Source: Yoonia sp.
GTDB taxonomy: Bacteria; Pseudomonadota; Alphaproteobacteria; Rhodobacterales; Rhodobacteraceae
Direction of reading: 5' to 3'
Assembly: GCF_014859355.1 (NCBI RefSeq)
Contig: NZ_JACUUJ010000003.1
Coordinates: 58,498 to 122,497 of the forward strand
DNA: 64,000 nt
This document shows, piece after piece, positions 9,387-17,291 of the stretch. The notes below the pieces were generated by a model. It saw nothing but the letters and a program-made list of their open reading frames with translations, was not told the origin of the DNA and did not search any database. Both the position numbers and the translations under genes were made by a program. Within the stretch, counting starts at the first letter, position 1. Each line of letters begins with the position of its first letter.

Positions 9387-10793
9387 ATGAAAAAGACATT
9401 AATTGGCCCCCAGCTGCGGCAACTCAGGCGCGCTTACAACCAGACGCAGGCCGAAATGGCCCGGCAATTGGGGGTCAGCGCGTCCTATATAAATTTGCTG
9501 GAAAACAACCAGCGCAGCCTTTCGGTCAAGGTGCTGATGGAATTGACGGACGCATATGGCGTGGATTGGCGCAAGCTGGTCAATGACAACGAAACGCTGC
9601 TGCTGTCAGAACTGCGCGCAACGGTGCGCGACCCGATCTTTGCCGGTGCGCCACCGGACCTGCAAGAACTGCGCGCAGCATTGGACCATGCGCCGCGACT
9701 GGTGGATCAATTCCTGCAATTGCATCAAAATCACCGGTCGTTGCTGGATACGCTGCATCATGCCGGTGATCCCAAGTCTGGGGCAGGTGTTCTTGCGGCC
9801 TCGCCTGAATCGGTGATCCATGATTTCTTTCGCAAGAACAAAAATCACTTCGCCGCGCTGGAAAAGGCCGCCGAGGATGCGCGTGCGCGGTTGGAAGGCG
9901 GGCAGGATGATCTTTATGCAACGCTGAAATCGCAGCTTTTGCGTGACCACGACATCAGTGTCGCGGTGGTCAGCATAGATGCAATGACAGATACTTTACG
10001 GATTTTCGATGCCGATCAAAGGCGTGTGCAACTGTCCGAGGCGCTGGACCCGATCAACCGGACCTTTCAATTGGCGCATGTGCTGGGGTTGGTCAGTTGT
10101 ACGTATCTGATTGACGACCTGATCGCGGCCGATGGCAGCCTGTCCAACATTGCCCATGCGCGGTGCCGGGTTGAACTGGCCAATTATTTTGCCGCCGCGC
10201 TCTTGATGCCCTATGCGCCATTTCTGGCGCTGGCCGAGAAAACACACTATGACCTTGATCGTCTGGCGGCGACATTTACCACCAGTTTCGAAATGGTATG
10301 CCAACGGTTGACCACATTGCAGCGCAAGGGCGCGCAGGGGGTGCCGTTCTTTTTTCTGCGCATCGACCGGGCGGGCAATGTGACCAAACGGTTCAACGCA
10401 ACGCCCTTTACATTGGCCGAACAGGGCGGTTCCTGTCCGGTCTGGAACATACACACGGCATTTGCAACGCCAGGTGTGATCGTGCCGCAATTGGTGGAAT
10501 TACCCGATTCGGGACAGTTTTTCACGATCAGCCGCACCACAGACCGCCCCGTCATCAGCCGATACCACCATGACCGCCGACTGGTGGTTGCGTTGGGGTG
10601 CGAACGCGCACAGTTGCAACGGGTTGGCTATGCGCGGCGGTTTCACATGGCCGAGAACGCCGAGATCGCCGAGATCGGGATCAACTGCCACATCTGCACG
10701 CGTCAGGCTTGCGCACAGCGCGCGCATGAACCCCTTCATCGCAAGCTGCCGATTGATGCAAACAGGCGTGGGTCAACCCGGTATGAAAGCTGA
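9387..10793 (+). CDS. XRE-family short-chain fatty acyl-CoA regulator (ScfR/RamB-like)
   Basis: 468 aa. Residues 7-60 form an HTH (QLRRAYNQTQAEMARQLGVS, then INLLENNQRSLS). The middle region is an IrrE/M78-like domain in which the usual HExxH reads HVLGL, while the second half ELANYFAAALLMP is kept. The C-terminus is the ScfR domain with PFFFLRIDRAGN and cysteines in INCHICTRQAC. Relatives such as RamB sense acetyl- or propionyl-level metabolism and regulate glyoxylate, methylcitrate or ethylmalonyl pathways. I start at MKKTLIGPQ, the conserved family start; the open frame extends further 5' without homologous sequence. Divergent from tctC, so it probably controls the tct-ligase operon. Confidence 0.85.
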   Translation: MKKTLIGPQLRQLRRAYNQTQAEMARQLGVSASYINLLENNQRSLSVKVLMELTDAYGVDWRKLVNDNETLLLSELRATVRDPIFAGAPPDLQELRAALDHAPRLVDQFLQLHQNHRSLLDTLHHAGDPKSGAGVLAASPESVIHDFFRKNKNHFAALEKAAEDARARLEGGQDDLYATLKSQLLRDHDISVAVVSIDAMTDTLRIFDADQRRVQLSEALDPINRTFQLAHVLGLVSCTYLIDDLIAADGSLSNIAHARCRVELANYFAAALLMPYAPFLALAEKTHYDLDRLAATFTTSFEMVCQRLTTLQRKGAQGVPFFFLRIDRAGNVTKRFNATPFTLAEQGGSCPVWNIHTAFATPGVIVPQLVELPDSGQFFTISRTTDRPVISRYHHDRRLVVALGCERAQLQRVGYARRFHMAENAEIAEIGINCHICTRQACAQRAHEPLHRKLPIDANRRGSTRYES

Positions 10794-10795
10794 CC

Positions 10796-12508
10796 CTAAT
10801 CGCGCACCCCGGCAAAGCGTTCGGCCCAGTCAGTGCGTTCTTCGTCCGTGATCTTGCGGAACAGGTTTTCGGGCACCGTAAACGCATGCCCCGCAGGCAG
10901 GGCCGTCAGTGCCGCAGCGACATCACCGGGCCAACTGTCGTCGTCCGTCTGCATCGCGGCAATCATCGTTACAGATGCATCGGGAATAAAGGGCGCCGAC
11001 ATCACCGCGTAGATACGGATCAGGTTCAGCGCCAAGCGCACCTGCATGGCGGCTGTTTCGGAATCGGTCTTGAAGGTGGTCCAAGGCGCATTAGCCTGAA
11101 GATATTCATTGCCCAGCACCCAGATTGCGCGCAATTCCGCCGCCGCCTTGCGCACCTCAATCGCGTCCAGGTGGTGTTCATAGGCGCTGAGGCGCGTCGT
11201 CAGATCACTGATCAACTGTTCCTCGGCAGGGCCATAGCTGCCGCCAGCGGGCACCGTTTCGCCAAATTTCGACCGGCAGAATTTTGTGATCCGGCTGACA
11301 AAATTGCCCAGCACATCAGCCAGGTCCTTGTTCACATCCTGTTGGAACGTCTCCCACGTGAATTCCGCGTCGGATGTTTCGGGCGCATGGCTGAGCAACC
11401 ACCAGCGCCAGTAATCGGGTGGCAGAATTTCCAGCGCCTGATCCATGAACACCCCGCGCCCGCGCGAGGTGCTGAACTGACCGCCGTCATAGTTGAGGTA
11501 GTTGAAGGATTTGATGTAATCGACCAGCTTCCACGGTTCCTGGGTGCCCATGATGGTAGCCGGGAATGACAGCGTGTGGAACGGCACGTTATCCTTGCCC
11601 ATAAACTGGGTATAGCGCACGTCATCGGCGCCTTTGTCGGTGCGCCACCAGCGTTCCCAATCGGTGCCTTTGCCCGCATCCTGCCATTCCTGCGCGCAGG
11701 CAATGTATTCGATGGGCGCGTCGAACCAGACATAGAACACCTTGCCTTCCATGCCGGGCCAGTCCTGATCGCCCTTTTTGACAGGAATGCCCCAATCCAG
11801 ATCACGGGTGATACCACGATCCTGCAAGCCGTCACCATCGTTCAGCCATTTTTTGGCGATGGATGTGGTCAGGATCGGCCAGTCTGTCTTGCTGTCGATC
11901 CACGCGGCCAGCTTGTCTTTCAGAAACGATTGGCGCAGATACAGGTGCTTGGTCTCGCGCACCTCTAGTTCGGTTGATCCGGAAATCGTGGAATGCGGGT
12001 TGATAAGGTCGGTGGGGTCCAGCTGTTTTGTGCAATTGTCGCACTGGTCGCCGCGCGCGGATTCAAAGCCGCAGTTCGGGCAGGTGCCTTCGATATAGCG
12101 GTCCGGCAGAAACCGGCCATCGGCCACGGAATAGACCTGCTCTTCGGTCACTTCGCGGATCAGCCCCTGATCGGCCAGACGGCCCGCAAAGGCTTGCGTC
12201 AGCTTATGGTTCTGCGGGCTGGAGGACCGGCCGAAATGGTCGAACGACAGTCGGAAACCATCGGCGATCCGCGCCTGCACATCATGCATTTCCGCGCAAT
12301 ATTCGGCCACGGGTTTACCTGCCTTGGCCGCCGCCAGCTCTGCGGGCGTGCCGTGTTCATCTGTGGCGCATAAAAACAGCACCTCGTGCCCGCGCTGGCG
12401 CAGATAGCGGGCATAAAGATCGGCGGGCAGCTGGCTGCCCACCAGATTGCCAAGGTGTTTGATCCCGTTGATATAGGGAATGGCGGAGGTAATCAGGTGA
12501 CGGGCCAT
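10796..12508 (-). CDS. metG: Methionyl-tRNA synthetase
   Basis: 570-aa class I aminoacyl-tRNA synthetase that charges tRNA-Met. Near the start is [17 protein letters not shown], with the HIGH motif as HLGN at 18-21. A zinc knuckle CPNC...CDNC lies near 143-160, and the KMSKS loop appears as FSTSRGRG near 345, followed by the alpha-helical anticodon domain. There is no C-terminal EMAP-II-like dimerisation domain, consistent with the short alphaproteobacterial type. The open frame runs 60 codons further upstream, but MARHLITS is the conserved start. It converges with the ScfR-like gene, with 2 bases between stops. Confidence 0.96.
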   Translation of the reverse strand: MARHLITSAIPYINGIKHLGNLVGSQLPADLYARYLRQRGHEVLFLCATDEHGTPAELAAAKAGKPVAEYCAEMHDVQARIADGFRLSFDHFGRSSSPQNHKLTQAFAGRLADQGLIREVTEEQVYSVADGRFLPDRYIEGTCPNCGFESARGDQCDNCTKQLDPTDLINPHSTISGSTELEVRETKHLYLRQSFLKDKLAAWIDSKTDWPILTTSIAKKWLNDGDGLQDRGITRDLDWGIPVKKGDQDWPGMEGKVFYVWFDAPIEYIACAQEWQDAGKGTDWERWWRTDKGADDVRYTQFMGKDNVPFHTLSFPATIMGTQEPWKLVDYIKSFNYLNYDGGQFSTSRGRGVFMDQALEILPPDYWRWWLLSHAPETSDAEFTWETFQQDVNKDLADVLGNFVSRITKFCRSKFGETVPAGGSYGPAEEQLISDLTTRLSAYEHHLDAIEVRKAAAELRAIWVLGNEYLQANAPWTTFKTDSETAAMQVRLALNLIRIYAVMSAPFIPDASVTMIAAMQTDDDSWPGDVAAALTALPAGHAFTVPENLFRKITDEERTDWAERFAGVRD

Positions 12509-12644
12509 GTGCAAAGTTTCCCCTTGAGGTTTGCGCCTGACTAGCAAGTGATGCCACCAGATACCAGATGTTGCATCACAGTGCTGTTCAACGGGCTCTT
12601 GCGTGGTAATATGGCCCAAACAAAAAACCAAAGGAGAGCAGAAA

Positions 12645-13109
12645 ATGAAAAAGCTTTTGATACTGGCAGGCGCGCTTGCCATCGGCACATCCGCCGCGGC
12701 ACAGGAATTTTACGGCGGGTTGACGCTGGACTATGCAAAACCGCATTCAGGCGACAGCCAGACAGCAGCGTCCCTGCTGGGCGGGGTCATGTTTGGCGGG
12801 CCTGTATTCAAATACGGGGCAGAGCTTGATTTCGGGCTGCCACTGGCGGGCGATACGGATTATGACACAACCCGCCTGCGTGCGATGGCGTCTTATGATT
12901 TCGGCGATTACGCGGCGATCGCGGGGGCCGGTGTTGTGCAGTATGACACGCCGCTTGGTGATGTGGATGGACAAAGCCTTTCACTGGGCGTGCAGCGGGC
13001 CATTTCCGACCGCATCTTGCTGCGGGGCGAATTCATCCGCGATTTCATGGATGACGGTGTCGCAGATACGACAACGACCCGGGTCGGTGCGGTTTACAGG
13101 TTCTACTGA
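12645..13109 (+). CDS. Small outer-membrane beta-barrel protein
   Basis: 154 aa. A signal peptide ([20 protein letters not shown]) is followed by alternating hydrophobic/polar strands rich in Gly, Tyr and Asp: [54 protein letters not shown] and [11 protein letters not shown]. The C-terminal residue is an aromatic (Y after F), as expected for Bam-assembled barrels. The length fits an eight-stranded OmpA/OmpW-like barrel. A strong AAGGAGAG ribosome site lies 7 bases before the ATG. It is divergent from metG and its 3' end overlaps the MFS gene by 7 bases. No specific function is recognisable. Confidence 0.72.
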   Translation: MKKLLILAGALAIGTSAAAQEFYGGLTLDYAKPHSGDSQTAASLLGGVMFGGPVFKYGAELDFGLPLAGDTDYDTTRLRAMASYDFGDYAAIAGAGVVQYDTPLGDVDGQSLSLGVQRAISDRILLRGEFIRDFMDDGVADTTTTRVGAVYRFY

Positions 13110-14332
13110 TCGCCATTGCGCGCGCGCCGCAACAAGCGCCCGATAAAGAAACTGGTGCGCGGCGCATAAACATAGGGTGTGCGTTGCCGGGGCACCCGGC
13201 GGGCGCGCATCCGGTAAAGCCCGAAAACGACCAGCACGATATGCCCTGCCGCCACCAGCCAGAACAGCGCGGCAGGGCCAAAACCTGCGATCAGCAGGGA
13301 CGCCATGTAAGGTGCAGCAATCGCCCCGACAGCGTAGAAAAACATCAGCGCGGCAGATAATTCGACCCGCTGTTCGGATGTCGCAAAATCATGCGCATGT
13401 GCGGTGGCGACCGAATAGATCGGAAAGGTCGTCAGCCCGAAAACGCCAGCCGCCAGCATCACGCTGATCGTGCCATTCGCAGCTGTCGCGACAGTAAAAC
13501 CGCAGGCAAGAACGGCGGCAACTGACAGCCAGATCATCACCCAACGCCGGTCATATTTATCCGCCAACCACCCGACCGGATATTGTGCCAAGGCACCGCC
13601 CGCGACAAAGGCCGCCAGAAAATACCCGATCTGATCCGCCGCCAACCCGACCTGCTGACCATAGACCGGGCCGACCATACGGAACGACGCGCTGGACAAG
13701 GCCGCCACCAGCACGGCCGCCACGGCCATAGGCGAACAGGCCCAGGCCAGCGCCGGACGCAGCCGCGTTGCGGCGGGTGTGACGGGCTGGGCCACCCGTG
13801 TCACGGTCAGCGGAAGAAGCGAGGCACAGCACAGGATCGTCAGGATATTATAGGCGATATAGGTTTCCATATTCGCCAGCGCGCCGATCATGAACTGCGC
13901 CACGAATGACGCACCCATATCGGCGATCCGGTAACTGCCCATGGCCCGCCCGCGGGTTTCATTCGTGACCTTGGCCTGCAACCATGCTTCGATCACTGTA
14001 TAACAGCCCGCGACACAGATGCCCGATGCAACCCGAAACAGCGCCCAGAACAGCGGGTCGGTGATGATGACATGCGCTGCCAGCCCGATGGCCCCCATCG
14101 CGGTGAATGTCGCATAGGCCCGGCTGTGCCCGACCGTGCCCATCAGGCGCGGCGCCCACCAGCAGCCGATGAAAAAACCAAAGAAATGCGCAGAGCCCAG
14201 AAACCCGACCTGCCCGGTGGAAAACCCCGCGTTCAGCCCCGTCAACGCATCCAGCGGGCCAACCCCGCCCGAGGAAAGCTGTAACAGGGCCACCGACAAA
14301 AACAGCGCCGCAAAGGAAATCATCATCCGCAT
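13103..14332 (-). CDS. MFS transporter (YcaD/YfkF-like)
   Basis: 409 aa with about 12 membrane segments in two six-helix halves. The loop 2-3 motif is degenerate (GCWWAPRLMGTVGHSRAY), while the second half has the related PVGWLADKYDRRWVMIW. Arginine-rich C-terminal tail RRVPRQRTPYVYAPRTSFF. The closest style is the YcaD/UMF-type MFS family common in Rhodobacterales; the substrate is unknown. I start at MRMMISFAALF (14332), where the first membrane helix begins. The longer open frame adds a cysteine-rich, non-membrane stretch that overlaps the aldo/keto reductase promoter. Confidence 0.85.
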   Translation of the reverse strand: MRMMISFAALFLSVALLQLSSGGVGPLDALTGLNAGFSTGQVGFLGSAHFFGFFIGCWWAPRLMGTVGHSRAYATFTAMGAIGLAAHVIITDPLFWALFRVASGICVAGCYTVIEAWLQAKVTNETRGRAMGSYRIADMGASFVAQFMIGALANMETYIAYNILTILCCASLLPLTVTRVAQPVTPAATRLRPALAWACSPMAVAAVLVAALSSASFRMVGPVYGQQVGLAADQIGYFLAAFVAGGALAQYPVGWLADKYDRRWVMIWLSVAAVLACGFTVATAANGTISVMLAAGVFGLTTFPIYSVATAHAHDFATSEQRVELSAALMFFYAVGAIAAPYMASLLIAGFGPAALFWLVAAGHIVLVVFGLYRMRARRVPRQRTPYVYAPRTSFFIGRLLRRARNGDQ

Positions 14333-14474
14333 GGGCGCGACACTGCGGCGGCATGTGGGCGGATGCGCGCAGATAAGCGACAACCACTGTCGCAAATCCT
14401 GCTTCGATCCGGGCTTGCCACCATGCGTTGCGGCGTTAGGGTCTGCGCGACGCAAAAATTCACAAGGCAGACAG

Positions 14475-15518
14475 ATGCAACACCTTCCCCTTGGCCGTAG
14501 CGATATCATGGTTTCCGAATGGTGCCTTGGCACGATGACCTTTGGGAACCAGACCCCCGAAAGCGATGCGCACAGCCAGATCGACATGGCGCTGGATGCG
14601 GGAATCAATTTCATCGACACTGCGGAAATGTATCCCGTCAACCCGATCCGCGCCGAAACCGTGGGGCTTTCGGAACAGATCGTTGGCAATTGGCTGGCGC
14701 GCACGGGACGGCGCGATGCGGTGGTGATCGCGACCAAAGTGTCCGGTGATAACCCCGGCTGGGTGCGTGAAGGGCGCGGCTATGATGGCGCGGTGATCCG
14801 CGAAGCGGTGGATCAGTCGTTGCGGCGATTGCAAACCGATGTGATCGACCTTTACCAGATGCACTGGCCCCTGCGTGGGTCTTACATGTTCCGCAAAAAC
14901 TGGACCTATGACCCTTCGGGACAAAACCGTCAGGACACGCTGGATCACATGCTGGATGTGCTGGGCGCGCTGGATGATTGCGTCAAGGCGGGCAAGATCC
15001 GCGCCATCGGCATGTCGAACGAAAGCGCGTGGGGCATGACCAAATGGATCGATCAGGCCACGGCGGCGGGCCTGCCGCGCATGGTGTCGGTGCAGAACGA
15101 ATATTCGCTGCTGTGCCGGATGTATGACACCGACATGGCCGAAATGGCCGTGAACGAGGATGTGACGCTTTTATCCTTTTCGCCACTTGCCTGTGGGTTG
15201 CTGACGGGCAAATACCAGAACGGCGCGGTTCCTGCGGGCAGTCGGTTGTCGATCAACGGCGATCTTGGTGGGCGGTTGAACGACAGGGTTTTCCCGGTGA
15301 CACAGGTTTACCTTGATCTGGCCGCGAAACACGGGCTGGACCCGGTGCATATGGCGATGGCATGGCAACGCACACGGCCATTCCCTGTGTCGGCCATTTT
15401 CGGGGCGACAACCAAGGATCAACTGGCGCAAATCCTGTCAGGGCGCGACGTGGTGCTGGATGATGACCTGCTGGCCGCCATCGACGCGGCACACAAAGCT
15501 AACCCGATGCCATATTGA
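14475..15518 (+). CDS. Aldo/keto reductase, Tas-like
   Basis: 347-aa NADPH-dependent TIM-barrel oxidoreductase. Landmarks run in order: LGRSDIMVSEWCLGTMTFGNQ, INFIDTAEMYP (Asp and Tyr of the catalytic tetrad), VVIATKVSG (Lys), LYQMHWP (His), SNESAWGM and FGATTKDQLAQI (cofactor binding). The AEMYPV segment and the QMHWP spacing match E. coli Tas rather than the shorter AKR groups. Start at ATG 14475, where the conserved sequence begins. It stands alone, divergent from the MFS gene and 93 bases upstream of the carnitine operon. Physiological substrate unknown. Confidence 0.87.
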   Translation: MQHLPLGRSDIMVSEWCLGTMTFGNQTPESDAHSQIDMALDAGINFIDTAEMYPVNPIRAETVGLSEQIVGNWLARTGRRDAVVIATKVSGDNPGWVREGRGYDGAVIREAVDQSLRRLQTDVIDLYQMHWPLRGSYMFRKNWTYDPSGQNRQDTLDHMLDVLGALDDCVKAGKIRAIGMSNESAWGMTKWIDQATAAGLPRMVSVQNEYSLLCRMYDTDMAEMAVNEDVTLLSFSPLACGLLTGKYQNGAVPAGSRLSINGDLGGRLNDRVFPVTQVYLDLAAKHGLDPVHMAMAWQRTRPFPVSAIFGATTKDQLAQILSGRDVVLDDDLLAAIDAAHKANPMPY

Positions 15519-15611
15519 CGAAGGGCGAAACCCGGCGGTGTTGAGTTATCGGGAAACTTGCGAAATGCTGTGTCTTGGCGAAACCTTTCGCGTGACCTTA
15601 GGAAACCAACC

Positions 15612-16526
15612 ATGCCGCTGACGATGAACCGTGACGTTTTTATCACCTGTGCTGTTACCGGATCGGGGGCAACGCAGGATCGCAGCCCGCATGTGCCGCG
15701 ATCGCCTGCGCAAATCGCCGCAAGCGCGATTGACGCCGCGCGCGCAGGTGCGGCCATTGTCCATTGCCATGTCCGCGACCCCGAAACAGGCGCAGCGTCG
15801 CGTGATCTGGCGCTTTACCGCGAAGTCACCGACCGCATCCGCGCGGCAGAGGTTGACGTGGTGCTGAACCTGACTGCGGGCATGGGCGGGGATATCGTCT
15901 TTGGCGGAGCGGAAGCGCCGCTGCCGCCTGTCGCGGGCACTGACATGATCGGCGCAACTGCGCGTCTGGCCCATGTCGCCGCCTGCCTGCCCGAGATATG
16001 CACGCTCGATTGTGGCACGATGAATTTCGCCGAGGCCGATTATGTCATGACAAACACCCCCGGCATGCTGACGGCGATGGGCGGCATGATCACACAGATG
16101 GGTGTGAAACCCGAAATCGAGGTCTTCGATACCGGCCATCTGTGGTATGCCAAGCAACTGGTTGCCGATGGGGTGCTGGCGCCCGATGCGATGGTGCAGC
16201 TTTGCATGGGGGTGCCGTGGGGCGCGCCGGATGACCTGAACACATTCATGGCGATGGTGAACAACGTGCCCGACAGTTGGACCTTTTCGGCCTTTGGGCT
16301 GGGGCGGTCGCAGATGCCCTATGTCGCGGCATCGGTGCTGGCGGGTGGCAATGTGCGTGTGGGACTAGAGGATAACCTGATGCTGGACCGCGGCGTGCTG
16401 GCCACCAATGCAAAACTGGTCGAACGCGCGGTGACGATCATCGAAAATATGGGCGCGCGGGTGATTGGCCCTGATCAGGTGCGCAAGACCCTTGGCCTGA
16501 CCAAACGCGCGCCGGTGGCGGCATGA
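15612..16526 (+). CDS. Beta-keto acid cleavage enzyme (BKACE), probable 3-dehydrocarnitine cleavage enzyme
   Basis: 304-aa zinc-dependent TIM-barrel enzyme of the former DUF849 family. Motifs are ITCAVTGSG, the metal-ligand strand AAIVHCHVRDP (His-x-His), LNLTAGMGGD, ISO-type strand LDCGTMNF and the C-terminal VRVGLEDNL with the catalytic Glu-Asp. BKACEs condense a beta-keto acid with acetyl-CoA to give acetoacetate and a new acyl-CoA. The operon ends in a carnitine dehydrogenase-thioesterase fusion, so the likely substrate is 3-dehydrocarnitine, yielding betainyl-CoA (CdhC role in Pseudomonas). Start ATG 15612 has AGGA upstream. It overlaps the lipocalin gene by 4 bases (ATGA). Confidence 0.87.
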   Translation: MPLTMNRDVFITCAVTGSGATQDRSPHVPRSPAQIAASAIDAARAGAAIVHCHVRDPETGAASRDLALYREVTDRIRAAEVDVVLNLTAGMGGDIVFGGAEAPLPPVAGTDMIGATARLAHVAACLPEICTLDCGTMNFAEADYVMTNTPGMLTAMGGMITQMGVKPEIEVFDTGHLWYAKQLVADGVLAPDAMVQLCMGVPWGAPDDLNTFMAMVNNVPDSWTFSAFGLGRSQMPYVAASVLAGGNVRVGLEDNLMLDRGVLATNAKLVERAVTIIENMGARVIGPDQVRKTLGLTKRAPVAA

Positions 16527-17050
16527 GGGCGCTTCTTCTTGCCCTGCTGCTGTCCGGTTGCGCGGTGGTTGACGCCGTTGTGCCGGCCTATCGTGACACC
16601 AGCGCCCCGATTGCGTCAAAGGCGGTGTTCGAACCCGAACGCTATCTTGGCTTGTGGTATGAGGTCGCGCGCTTTCCGGTCTTTTTCGAACAGGGCTGTG
16701 TTGGGGTGACGGCGGAATACGGGCGGCGCGATGACGGGCTTTTGTCGGTGCTGAATATCTGCCGCAATGCGGACGGGTCGGAACGGTCGCGCATTGCAGG
16801 TACGGCGGAAATCGTGGGGCCGGGGCGGCTTAAGGTGCGGTTTCCCTCGGTGCCGTTCGGGGCGGCGGATTACTGGGTGCTGTGGACAGATCCAGATTAC
16901 CGGACCGCCGTCGTTGGGGTACCCAACGGGCGGGCGGGGTGGATTTTGAACCGCACCCCTGATATTCGTGCTGACCGGCTGAACGCGGCGCGTGATGTAT
17001 TGGTTTTCAACGGTTATGACATCAACCAATTAATAGAGGTGCCACAGTGA
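16523..17050 (+). CDS. Outer-membrane lipocalin (Blc-like lipoprotein)
   Basis: 175 aa. The lipobox LLLSGC places the lipidated cysteine at residue 13. The lipocalin signature YLGLWYEVARFPVFFEQGC (G-x-W) lies near residue 41, and the strand YWVLWTDPDYRTAVVG matches the bacterial Blc third conserved region, followed by LNRTPDI. Bacterial lipocalins bind lipids or other hydrophobic ligands at the outer membrane. It is unusual to find one inside a carnitine operon; acyl-carnitines or lysophospholipids are possible ligands, but this is inference. Start ATG overlaps the BKACE stop as ATGA, indicating translational coupling. Confidence 0.85.
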   Translation: MRALLLALLLSGCAVVDAVVPAYRDTSAPIASKAVFEPERYLGLWYEVARFPVFFEQGCVGVTAEYGRRDDGLLSVLNICRNADGSERSRIAGTAEIVGPGRLKVRFPSVPFGAADYWVLWTDPDYRTAVVGVPNGRAGWILNRTPDIRADRLNAARDVLVFNGYDINQLIEVPQ

Positions 17051-17286
17051 AATATGTGATTTTGGCAAGCGCCCTGGGTCTTGCCGCTTGTGAAACTGCG
17101 CCGGTCAGCAGTTCAGCCAGTAGCGGGTTCCGGGAATATTTGGTGATCGGTAATACCATGAGCTTTGAACAGTGCCGCGCGCGCGGTGGGTTCATCATGC
17201 GTGATGCCAGCACTTCTATGGTTGCTTGCGATCCCACCGTGCGCCGCGAACCTGTGCCGGCGGATGAATTCGACCACCCGCGTTGA
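17047..17286 (+). CDS. Small predicted lipoprotein, unknown function
   Basis: 79 aa, read from GTG at 17047, which overlaps the lipocalin stop as GTGA. The N-terminus MKYVILASALGLAAC is a lipoprotein signal with lipobox LAAC (Cys15). The mature part is short with two further cysteines (EQCRARGG and MVACDPT) that could form one disulfide. No family recognised with confidence. Its place between lipocalin and carnitine dehydrogenase, coupled at both ends, argues that it is real and cotranscribed. Confidence 0.7.
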   Translation: MKYVILASALGLAACETAPVSSSASSGFREYLVIGNTMSFEQCRARGGFIMRDASTSMVACDPTVRREPVPADEFDHPR

Positions 17287-17291
17287 CGGAT

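Noticed and set aside
12509..12688. 60-residue extension of metG
   Set aside because: No homology before [20 protein letters not shown]; the stretch overlaps the start of the divergent outer-membrane gene.
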